Both the position numbers and the translations under genes were made by a program. A stretch of 64,000 nucleotides of DNA, from positions 1,736,001-1,800,000 of the forward strand of contig OU452201.1 in assembly GCA_911728435.2 (NCBI GenBank). The letters run 5' to 3'. The notes below the pieces were generated by a model, which worked only from the letters and a program-made list of their open reading frames with translations, searched no databases and was not told the DNA's origin. Below, one piece after another: positions 39,818 to 49,789 of the stretch (positions within the stretch are counted from its first letter, which is position 1; every line of letters starts with the position of its first letter). The stretch comes from Apoderus coryli (Eukaryota > Arthropoda > Insecta > Coleoptera > Attelabidae).

Positions 39818-40157
39818 AATAATTAAAACTTATTTGTATTTCTCATTAATACCAAAATTATCGGCTTAATGTCTTTAAAGTCGTTTTCGTATTAACTGTT
39901 TTAGTAAAATTCGACAAATAGGGTATCATTAGAAAGACAATTTTGTGTCCTTTCAAATGATATGTCATTAGACCCCTCTTTCCATTTAAAATTTTAGGGT
40001 TGTTACTCACCCCCGCTAGGGGGTTAAAGGCGCAGATCGAAAAATATGTTTAAAATGTGTCCCCCTCAAAAGCAAAATCGACGTGTCCGAGCATTTTCGC
40101 ATTCGACTACAAAAAAAAGAGAAAAGCTAGGTGCAAACTTTTCGTTGGACCACCCTG
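39818..40157. repeat. Right terminal inverted repeat of DD41D transposon
   Basis: Near-perfect inverse of 38071-38410; the one visible mismatch lies in the GCGAC/GCGCC segment about 130 bp from the end. Confidence 0.92.
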
Positions 40158-40416
40158 TAGAGTAGGGATAATGGTGATATCTTTGCTCTTAATCTATTCT
40201 AATTAAAACATTTTTTAGCAACAACTGTCTCTCAAGTAGCTGGCTGAATTCTATATATAAAGAAATTTATACGAACTGTCATTCATAAGGCCCAAAATCG
40301 TGGAAGATCTGTTATTCATACGTCAAAATACGACAATTTCAATTCAATTATTGCTGTTTGTTTGTTGGTAGTTAGGCGTAACCACCTTATTTGTGTCATG
40401 TATAATTATTGAAAAA

Positions 40417-43400
40417 ATGTTTTTATTTAATATTTGTTTATTTTTCTATATTTTGAACTGTAATTACATTAAAGCAGGTAAATATTGCCACCTTCATTTT
40501 TAAATAATCGCTATAATAACTTAGTTATTACATTTAATATAAAATGGTTCTACTTCTTGTTTTGATTGATTGTGCTAAAATTGGGGTTTCTCTTCCTAAT
40601 TCTACATTAAAATATAATAATTTAGTATCTTTTAGCCCTAAATAATTAAAAAAAAAAAAACTCTTTTTGCTCCACCCTAGTATTAATTAGTAATTAACAA
40701 TCATTTTAAAACATTTAGATGTGAGTCATCCGTATATTAATTTATGTAATTTTTAATAGAATACTACAATGAATATGAATGTAATACACCGCTTCTTAAT
40801 AAAGCAGTCCTGAGTGCTACGTCTTCCATGAAAGGAAGAGGACCACAAAATGCAATCCTCTACGGTACGTACCATTTTAAAATAACCTAGTATTAAGTAC
40901 TTAGTAAGTCAACTTTTTCTTACTTAGGTTCGGGTGAAGCCCTGTGAATAATATTTTGTGTTTACGTGTATATGATTGTGTTTAAAATGTCGCGTAATCA
41001 TAGTGTGAGGTGGTATTTTAATTTCACCAAATGGACTCCGAGTTGTGAAGATCTTAAAGTTGCCACATCGCGGATACAAATTGAAGAAAAACAACGCTTG
41101 TCGAAATTCGTTTTTAAGAAAGATTTCAAATCATCACTAATTGGTCGATTAATGATGCGCAAATTTGTGGCATTAAATAGTGATAAAAACTATAATGAAA
41201 TTGGTTTCGGTAGAGATTCCAAGGGAAAACCATACCTTTTAGATGATGCTCTAGCTAAACATTTAAGTTTTAATGTATCACATCAAGGAGATCTAGTTAC
41301 ATTTGCTGGGGAAGTATCGCCAAGCAACCTTGGTGTGGATGTAATGAAATTGGAGTATACTGGTGGGAAAGATTTGAATGAATTCTTTAAAATAATGCGT
41401 CGCACATTTTCGACATTCGAATGGGAATATATCAACAGTTTCTCGAATGATTCTGCACGAACGTCAGCTTTTTGTCGTCTATGGTGTTTAAAAGAAAGTT
41501 ATGTGAAAGCTATTGGTGTTGGTATAACTGTTAAATTGGAAAATATAAGTTTTAAAATTAACACTAGAGAACTAAAAAGTGATACAGTGACTATTGATAC
41601 TGAAGTGTTTGTGAATGCTGTGAAACAGGCGGAATGGTTATTTGAAGAAATGCTATTACTAGACAGTTCTCATGCGGTTGCTGTTGCTAAAAATGAACGA
41701 TTGGAACATTGGGTTATTTTTAAAGAAGTCACCTTTGATGATTTAGTGAAAGATAGTGTAGGCTTGTTAGAAATTGATGAACAGTATGTTAAAGATTATT
41801 TTAAGAAACTTGATAATATATAATTTGAAAGTTATGTGTATGATGTGTTGGTAAGAGGTATAATATTAAGTTTTATTGTATTTTTAAATAAACAAAGTAA
41901 AGTTTAATAAACAATTTAACTGAATTTGTTATTGTGATTATTTATTTCCTGTAATTCAATGTAGATTGCTAGAATGACACTTTCATGTATTTGGATTTGC
42001 ATGCCACATTTTGTTTCTGCAATCAGTAGGTACATTTCGCTATTTTTTTGTACGAAGATGAAATTATACAGTAACAAGCAAGTTATATTAACGGAGATAC
42101 AAGGTACGAAATTATTATTTTGTTTGATAGTTCAATATACGAGGTTTGGTAAAAAAAAAAGTTTTGCCAGCCTTTATACTTGTCGATTCATCTTCGTAAT
42201 ATAAAACGTAGCAATAATAATTATTATAATAGATTTGCATGACTTTTGATACATTTTAATTTTATATTGTAGCATTTTTTATTATTTGTTTTGCTAATCA
42301 GTTACAAAACAGTATCGCGTCAAATTTTATGTAAATTTATGTTTAAACAAAAACGTATACGTGTACTAAAGGTGGCAATGCATGGAGTGCGGGCGATAAC
42401 GATTTCGATCAGCATTTGGTCATCGATTTGGGCAAAGTGATGAATGTAACAAGAATTTGGACACAGGGTCGGCCTCACAGTAAAGATTTTGTTATGGAGT
42501 ATCGTATTAGTTATGGCACCAACGGTCAGAATTATGCTGATTATAAAGAATCAGGCGGTGATATTATGGTGAGATTAACAATAGATTTTCTTTATTAAAG
42601 AAACGTCAGCGTGAAGCGTTAGACAAAGGAAACATTCAGAACTTGTTAACTCCGCTTGAGGTGACGAGAACTAATTAACAATAATTTATGACCGTTTGCA
42701 CCGTATATGAGTTTTAACTGTCCCTAATCTTTAACTGCATTTCTTTACTGTTTTTCTCTCCGATGAAAGAATTGAGAGTTCACAACTTCACTATAGCGTA
42801 AGATACATTGTTAAAGCCTATTTCGTTTTCCTTTCGATTTGGAGTCTAATTATAATGAATACTTCGAAGTGGCGCCATCTAAGCTATTAATTATAACTCA
42901 ATGTTTATTGATACGATGCAACCGGTCAATAAAGTTACTCATAGTGTTTGATATAGCCGCCGAATCGTCATTAATCTTGTCCTCGTTTAATTAATTCTTG
43001 TTAGGATTTTAGCAATTGATTGTTTTATTGTATTGTAATTATTATTGATTATTTTGCTTCTGTGTTGTACTTTGTTCTATTCTTTTTTGTTGCTTCTTCT
43101 TTTTTTTTTAATTTTGTGCACTGCTTTATCTTCTTTATTTGATTTATGTATGTCAGGGTAGTCCAAACTGTATTGAGGAATTGGCTCGTATTTCAAACCG
43201 TTTAGCTGCTAGACGGCATTTCCCATTATTTTCTTGACGCCAAATCGAGAAGCCATTTAAGAACTGTCATTTTTGAAAGTTAAACGGTTTGAGATCAGTC
43301 AATTCTCATGTAGATTATTTCTGGGTGCGGGTTCAATGCTTTCCAAGCTTACTAATACAAATATACTTTGTTGGTGATCAGAATGAATTGTTAATATTGA

Positions 43401-46400
43401 TAAAATCGTTATTAATTAGATAAGAATTAAATTAATCAGTAAAATGCTCAATTGAATAATTGAACATAGGTAGTTCAGCATGGACGCCACAACAGAGTAC
43501 TTATTTTGAGAAACTAACAGTCGATTTGGGTGGCAGATTTGAGGTACGGTCGATAGCTACAAGGGGTAGGTCATTGTCTAATGATTACGTAACTGAATAT
43601 ATTGTTGAGTTCTCACATGATGGCGATGGTTGGTTGGCGTATCACGATGCGCAGGGTGAAGTTCAGGTGCTTATATAATAATACCTTCTTTAATTTTACT
43701 ACTATTACTAACTACCTTTTCTGCATTATTATTACCTAGTGCTAATTTCTTCTTTTTAAGCGACTAATCAATAGTTTTTGTTAAAATTGCAGTGATAATT
43801 GGTTCTTTTTTTGTCAACTTTGACAGTTCACATTGATTAATACTTACGTCAAATATGTTGATGTTTACTCGTTTAAAAACAGGCTTCCAGTATTTTCGAC
43901 ATCCCCACTCCACGTCTATTGCAGAACATTGACATTAACGGACCACTAATTTATAAGTTTGTTCCAGCGAACTACAAAACATTTAGTCCTTTGGTGTAAA
44001 AACTGATGTGAATGTTATTTTAATTGAACAGAAATAACTTTTGGGTGATTTAAAACCTGGAATTGGTTCATGAACCTTGGGTTGAGGTTATTTATAATTA
44101 AAAATTTCAAATAAACAATTTTTATTAAATTTCAAGTATTTTTTGGCAGCAAACAAAATCAGGCATCGATATTTCTTACTCTCGTTCATATAAATACATT
44201 TTCTATGGTTCTTTAATTTCTGTACGTATATTTGTTTTCACGCAGTTCTTAATAATTCCTTCATTTCGTTTTCTTCAACCTACCAATTCAATTAATTTTT
44301 AAATGTAACACTCTATATTGTTACTGCATATTTAGAATACACGAAGGAAAGATAAGTTTATTAACGTTTGACTGTCCATCTTCAGGTACATTATTATTTT
44401 TGACCTTTATTACTGCAATTTTGAAGATAATACAGACCTTGTTAGTAACCTAAATAACAATCCATTATCGTAGTATATTGGCCCATTTTTAGTGATGAAG
44501 ATTCTTACATTTTGTGAAAAAAACCAATTGTTTTTAGATGTTTACTGGAAACATAGATGGCGATAATATACATAAGAATGAATTCGAAGTACCGATCATC
44601 GCACAGTGGATTCGAATAAATCCCACTAGATGGCGTGATCGTATTTCTATGCGAGTCGAATTGTTTGGATGCGAATATGGTGAGTAAACTCACTCTTTCT
44701 GAGTAATTCAATCGCCAATATAATCGTTCACTTTCTCAGATTCTGATGATATGTACTTTAATGGTACGAGTTTATTGAAAATGGATCTACTTCGTGATCC
44801 AATTGCAGCTCTAAGGGAGACGATACGATTCCGGTTTAAGACAGCAGTTCCAAATGGGGTGTTGTTGTATAGTCGAGGGACTCAAGGCGATTTTATCGCT
44901 GTGCAAATGCGTGAGAATAGAATGCTGCTTAATATTGATTTAGGTGAGGAGCAGTCCAAATAGGGTCATCCGATGTCGTCGTACCATGTTTTCAAGGTTT
45001 TTTATTTGTTTTAGGTTCTGGAGTACAAACCAGTTTATGTGTAGGTAGTTTATTGGATGACAACATTTGGCATGACGTTGTGATATCTCGAAATAGACGA
45101 GATATCTTATTTTCTGTGGACAGAGTAATGGTGCAAGATAAGATAAAAGGCGAATTCAATAAACTCAACTTAAATAGAGATGTAAGGATGTGAATTGTTT
45201 TGATTTATCCAGGTTTAAATGTTGCATTTCTTGTTTTATGCAGTTTTACGTCGGTGGAGTACCGAATATTCAGGAAGGACTTGTGGTGGTACAGAATTAC
45301 ACTGGTTGCATTGAGAATTTATATTTGAATTCAACGAATTTGATACGGGAAGTGCGTGAGGCGTACAATTATGGAGAGTCCTACAAATACGAACGAATCA
45401 ACACATTATACAATTGCCCAGTAAGTCACGTTTTGCCCATTCATTAAAATGTAAATATTATTGTTTTATTTGGATAGGAACCTCAAATAGCACCTGTGAC
45501 GTTTAAGACAGCTGAATCATACGCTAGATTAAAAGGATACCAAGGTATGGCGTCGTTGAATTCGTCATTTGCTTTCAGAACATTTGAAACTGAGGGATTA
45601 ATGATGTATCATGCGTTTTCTTCGTCAGGATTTGTAGCGGTAAGAAATTTGAAGCAATTTTAATCGTTTATTTATGGAAAATTGGTTTAATTACAGATTT
45701 ATTTAGAACAAGGCAAGTTGCGTGTTGAATTAGAAGTTCCGGATAGTCCGCGAGTGATTTTCGACAACTACGAGGATTTATTCAATGATGGGCGTTGGCA
45801 TATTGTCGTATTGACAATCAAAACTAACGATGTTACATTTAGCGTGGATTATCGGCCAATGAAAACGACTAGGTTGTTAAAAATGGTGACGGGCGGTATG
45901 TATTTCTTTGCTGGTGGAGTGCATGCCTCGTTGGGCTACCATAACACGTTTATTAGAGGTTTTGTTGGGTGTATGCGGACGATAAGGGTTGATGGTAATA
46001 GTAAACTACCAACAGATTGGACGAGGGACGAACGGTACGGAGATATTGGGTTCGATTCCTGTCAGATGATCGATCGGTATGTTTTTTGTACAAATTATTG
46101 ATATTCAAGTGAAAGTGTCATCATTGTAATAGGTGCAATCCGAATCCATGTCAACATGGCGGTGTCTGTAAACAAAACTCAATGGAATTCCTGTGTGATT
46201 GTCGTAATACTGGGTATGGAGGCGCGGTATGTCACACATCAATTAATCCGTTATCGTGTGAGGCATACAAACGTGTCCAAAGTGTTGGTCAACGGGCAAA
46301 CATCAAAATTGATGTGGACGGCAGTGGACCGTTGTCGTCATTTCCAGTCACATGTGAATTTTATTCCGATGGCAGTGTGGCAACAGTGCTGCATCACATC

Positions 46401-49400
46401 AACGAGGATACAGCGTCTGTTGATGGATTTCAGGTTTGACAATTTTTAAAACAGTTTGTTAATTAACCTCAGTAGTGTATTAAAGTTGCAAAAATTCCCC
46501 TTATACTTCGCTCGCTGGTCGTTCCCCTTAACAATAATGTTCGTCCCGAGCGTGGCTTAGAACTAAATGACAAATTTCTTTTCGTTTTGTCAAGAACAAA
46601 GATGTTAGACTTATTTGGTGTCCCAGGCTTGAACACAGGCTGTAGGTAAAAACACCTGACCGGCAATCGGGAGATGTGGGTTCAAATCCCACTTTTGTCA
46701 CGGAATTTTTTTAATTCGTTCAGGTTAGTTTATTTCATTTCCGTTGCAATTAATGGCACATGCTTCAGCACCAAGGTTTTATCAATACAGTAGGACTGCG
46801 GTACGCAGAGACCCTCAGTTTCTGTCTTTAACCCGCTGCATCTTTAAGTAGGGGAAGGTCAGCGGCTTGGACAAACCTATCGTGTTGGGTTGAGAGACTC
46901 CGTGTTCTTTACGATTATTAACTCTTTTTTTCTTCCGTTAGGAACCCGGTAGTTATATACAAGACATTCATTATGAGGCTAATGATGATCAGATCTCGGC
47001 ATTAGTTAATAGATCGACAAGTTGTAAGCAACGGATTCAATACACTTGTAAACAATCTCGGTAAGTTAAACATCGTAAAGCCTTAAAACATTGATATTCA
47101 TCTTTACGTATGATTTTGTATGTCAGATTGTTCAATTCACCGTCAGACGAAATGAATTTCCGGCCGTTTGCTTGGTGGGTCTCTCGCAAAAATCAAAAAA
47201 TGGATTATTGGGGAGGTGGTCTGCCTGGTTCCCGAAAATGTGAATGTGGAATTTTCGGCACGTGCACAGATCCATCGAAATGGTGTAATTGCGATGCCGG
47301 ATTAGATGTGTGGCAAGTGGATGAAGGTTAGTTTGATAATAAATTAATTTCTAGTTGTGAGGACTGCTCAATTGACAAGGTCTGTCTCATCAATATCTGA
47401 TCTACGTTCAAAAGTTGCAGACTTCGTATAGCAGGTATAGTTTTGATAAAATGCCTTATGTACTAGGTTACCTGTCTGAGAAGGAGGATCTTCCAGTGAA
47501 ACAAGTACGCTTTGGTGACACTGGTAGTGCTCTTGATGAGAAAGAAGGTCGTTTCACCTTGGGACCTCTACTATGTGAAGGTGACGATCTTTTCAATAAC
47601 GTAGTTACGTTCCGCGTAAGTGATGCCACTATCGATTTACCTCGATTCGATATGGGCCATAGTGGTGACATTTATTTCGAATTTCGAACAGCAACAGAAA
47701 ATGCTGTCCTATTCCATGCCAAAGGACCCACAGATTATATTAAATTATCTATAGTAAATGGTAATCAATTGCAATTTGAATACCAAGCGGGTTCGGGACC
47801 AGTAGCTGTTACAAGGTAAGGAGATAATCATTTGAGAGTAGGCGTGATTTTTCTTTATCATTTTATGTGTGTTACAGGGAGACATCAGATCGTTTGGCAG
47901 ATGACAGATGGCATTCTGTCAGTGTGGAAAGGAATAGAAAGGAAGCAATGTTAGTGATAGATGGCGCATTGAAAGCAGAAGTGAGGGAACCACCGGGACC
48001 GGTACGAGCGATGCATTTGACATCGAATTTAGTTATTGGTGCATCAACAGATTACAGGTATATTATTTCATTATTATGTAAAACGTAAATTATTGTTTTT
48101 CAATTTAGAGATGGGTTTACCGGTTGTATGAGAGCGCTTCTTATCAACGGTGTGCATGTAGACCTAAGGCAGTACGCACGGCGAGGTTTGTACGGTGTTT
48201 CTGAAGGTTGCGTTGGAAAATGTCAGAGTAATCCGTGTCTGAATAATGGGACATGCCATGAACGGTATGATAGTTATTGGTGCAACTGCCGTTGGACAGC
48301 ATTTAAGGGGCCAATTTGTGCTGATGAAATTGGTGTGAATATGAAACCAAGTTCCATGATTAGATACGATTTCGATGGTGAGTGAGAATTTCAGAAATAT
48401 TTTAGTAGTGTGAAACGAGGCTCTTGCTTTTCAATTGAAAAAGGTCAATTAATCTTTTAATTTTATTGAATTTAGGTTCCTGGCGATCCACAATAGCTGA
48501 ACATATCCGGATTGGCTTCACTACAACATTCCCAAAAGGTTTTCTTTTGGGTTTCAAATCGAATATTTCCGGTGAATATTTAACGATAATGGTATCGAAT
48601 TCAGGCCATTTAAGGGTGGTATTTGACTTTGGTTTTGAACGACAAGAAGTCATTTATCCAGAGAAGCATTTTGGACTAGGACAATTCCATGATTTGCGGT
48701 TAAGCAGAAAGAACAGTGGGTCAACACTAGTCATGCAGGTAGGTTTATTTGACGTTTTACGTTGCAAACCTTGTAAAAGTTAATTATAATTATAGGTTGA
48801 CAACTATGAACCGGTAGAGTTCCATTTCAACATTAAAGAATCCGCCGATGCTCAATTTAATAATATCCAGACAATGTATATTGGACGCAATGAAAGTATG
48901 ACTGAGGGTTTTGTCGGGTGTGTTGCTCGAGTCGAGTTTGACGATATTTATCCGCTAAAGTTGCTGTTTCAACAACAAGGGCCTGGCAATGTTAAGTCAT
49001 TAGGAAGTGAGTTGAATTCTTAAACGTTTAATTGATAGTTATTTCCATTTTTTATTTCTTTTGCAGCTAATTTGACTGAAGACTATTGTGGAGTGGAACC
49101 TATAACTCATCCTCCGGAATTAGCGCAGACTCGTCCTCCACCGATTGTGGATCAGGACAAGCTGAACAAGGCGTATCGCCAGACTGATTCGGCAATTTTA
49201 GGCAGTAAGTAAGGTTAAATTTCCTGCATGTGAAGTTGGCTTTTAGATTTATAATTTAAGTATTTATTCCTGTTTAATGTTGCTTATTCCTTAACAGGTG
49301 TTTTAGCCATTATATTCTTGGCCTTGGTAATTCTGGCCATAATTATCGGGAGATATTTGCATCGACATAAAGGCGAATATCTGACGCAAGAGGACGTCGG

Positions 49401-49488
49401 CGCAGACACAGCTTTAGACCCAGATACGGCTGTAGTTCATGGCACCACTGGGCATCACGTAGAGAAAAAGAAGGAATGGTTCATTTAG
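40417..49488 (+). CDS. Nrx-IV: Neurexin IV (Caspr homologue), septate junction protein
   Basis: Neurexin IV is a single-pass adhesion protein of septate junctions and glia-neuron contacts, partnering Contactin and Neuroglian outside and Coracle inside. Coding exons start at 40417, 40760, 42372 (or 43470), 44538, 44740, 45015, 45244, 45478, 45697, 46133, 46942, 47127, 47467, 47878, 48109, 48476, 48796, 49067 and 49298. Every junction keeps frame, giving 1271 residues against about 1284 in Drosophila. Order of domains: signal peptide (MFLFNICLFFYIL), discoidin domain ending VELFGCEYG, two LamG domains, EGF-like (CNPNPCQHGGVC), fibrinogen-like region with WWVSRKNQKMDYWGGG, LamG, EGF-like (CQSNPCLNNGTCH), LamG, transmembrane helix (LAIIFLALVILAIIIG) and a short tail starting RYLHRHKGEYLTQED with protein 4.1-binding character, ending EWFI. 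Two exons of equal length can encode the discoidin core. A phosphopantetheinyl transferase gene is nested in intron 2. Confidence 0.95.
40987..41823 (+). CDS. AASDHPPT: L-aminoadipate-semialdehyde dehydrogenase phosphopantetheinyl transferase
   Basis: This Sfp-type enzyme moves 4'-phosphopantetheine from coenzyme A onto carrier proteins, in animals the cytosolic fatty acid synthase and other acyl-carrier domains. A single exon of 278 residues starts at ATG 40987 (MSRNHSVRWYFNF). Visible Sfp-family motifs are FGRDSKGKPYL, FNVSHQGDLV, GVDVMKLEY with its magnesium-binding Asp, and WCLKESYVKAIG with the catalytic Glu and Lys. Length agrees with vertebrate AASDHPPT (309). It lies wholly within intron 2 of neurexin IV on the same strand, with 122 bp upstream to the preceding neurexin exon and its own AATAAA signals just after the stop. 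The first ATG giving the conserved N-terminus was chosen. Confidence 0.94.
   Translation: MSRNHSVRWYFNFTKWTPSCEDLKVATSRIQIEEKQRLSKFVFKKDFKSSLIGRLMMRKFVALNSDKNYNEIGFGRDSKGKPYLLDDALAKHLSFNVSHQGDLVTFAGEVSPSNLGVDVMKLEYTGGKDLNEFFKIMRRTFSTFEWEYINSFSNDSARTSAFCRLWCLKESYVKAIGVGITVKLENISFKINTRELKSDTVTIDTEVFVNAVKQAEWLFEEMLLLDSSHAVAVAKNERLEHWVIFKEVTFDDLVKDSVGLLEIDEQYVKDYFKKLDNI
42372..42568 (+). other. Nrx-IV: Nrx-IV alternative discoidin exon, copy a
   Basis: This 197-nt exon with phase 1 start and phase 0 end encodes NAWSAGDNDFDQHLVIDLGK through YADYKESGGDIM. It has the same length and phases as the exon at 43470 and encodes the same part of the F5/8C domain, so inclusion of both would duplicate that segment. 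It has a strong donor, GTGAGA. Confidence 0.88.
43470..43666 (+). other. Nrx-IV: Nrx-IV alternative discoidin exon, copy b
   Basis: This 197-nt exon is paralogous to the one at 42372. It encodes SSAWTPQQSTYFEKLTVDLG through YHDAQGEVQ, sharing the W, DLG, TRGR/TQGR, DYVTEY/DFVMEY and G-W/Y landmarks. Its donor, GTGCTT, is weaker than that of copy a. Drosophila Nrx-IV is known to use two mutually exclusive exons here, with one form enriched in glia and one in neurons. Confidence 0.88.
46655..46692 (+). repeat. tRNA-like fragment (SINE-type B box)
   Basis: A perfect T-arm (GTGGG-TTCAAAT-CCCAC) holds a pol III B box, GGTTCAAATCCC. It is preceded at normal distance by a 5-bp anticodon-type stem (CCTGA/TCGGG) with a 7-nt loop containing GGC but lacking U33. 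No acceptor stem or A box is found at normal spacing, so it is not a working tRNA. It lies in Nrx-IV intron 10, in a GC-richer block (about 46.5-46.9 kb) that may be a tRNA-derived SINE. Confidence 0.5.
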
Positions 49489-49748
49489 AAACACAACGAG
49501 TACTCTACTTTTAAGTTTGGCCTAAAAATAGTACAATTAGTTGGTTTTTTAATTTTCTGTTGATATTATTTAAGTTTCCGTCCATTTTTTTTTATAAAAT
49601 TAATAAATTTGTATTGATTTTTTGTATATATTTGTATTTTAGTTTAATTTATAGTAGTATTGAAAGTGCCTTTTGTAGGCATTACATTATTTTGTAATTT
49701 TACACTATTCAAACAGCATTAGGATGTGTAGGCGTACCTTTTTCTACG

Positions 49749-49754
49749 AATAAA
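49749..49754 (+). terminator. Nrx-IV poly(A) signal candidate
   Basis: AATAAA, 261 nt after the neurexin IV stop. Another AATAAA lies at about 49.60 kb. Confidence 0.5.
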
Positions 49755-49777
49755 CATTTAAACACATAGCTTGTTGT

Positions 49778-49783
49778 TTTATT
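49778..49783 (-). terminator. TTC21B poly(A) signal candidate
   Basis: AATAAA on the minus strand begins 6 nt after the TTC21B stop codon and lies only 23 bp from the opposing neurexin IV signal. Confidence 0.5.
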
Positions 49784-49789
49784 AAGTAT

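Larger units (their letters stand above)
38071..40157. mobile_element. Complete DD41D Tc1/mariner-superfamily transposon
   Basis: The element begins CAGGGTGGTCCAACG and ends with the exact inverse, and is flanked on both sides by TA. The inverted repeats are unusually long: positions 38071-38410 pair with 39818-40157 with no gap and only one mismatch that I could see, fading over the next 25 bp. Between them is one uninterrupted transposase gene. It has intact ends, a TA duplication, an intact gene and nearly identical arms, so insertion was recent and the copy may be active. It lies between Fdh and neurexin IV, ending 259 bp before the neurexin start codon. Confidence 0.95.

Noticed and set aside
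46045..46062. GGGTTCGATTCC, a tRNA B-box-like string
   Set aside because: It lies inside a conserved neurexin IV coding exon and has no tRNA fold around it.
47415..47466. Upstream extension of the neurexin IV exon at 47467 (frame MQTSYSRYSFDKMPYVL)
   Set aside because: The acceptor at 47465-47466 keeps frame with the preceding exon; using earlier acceptors gives stops or a wrong phase.
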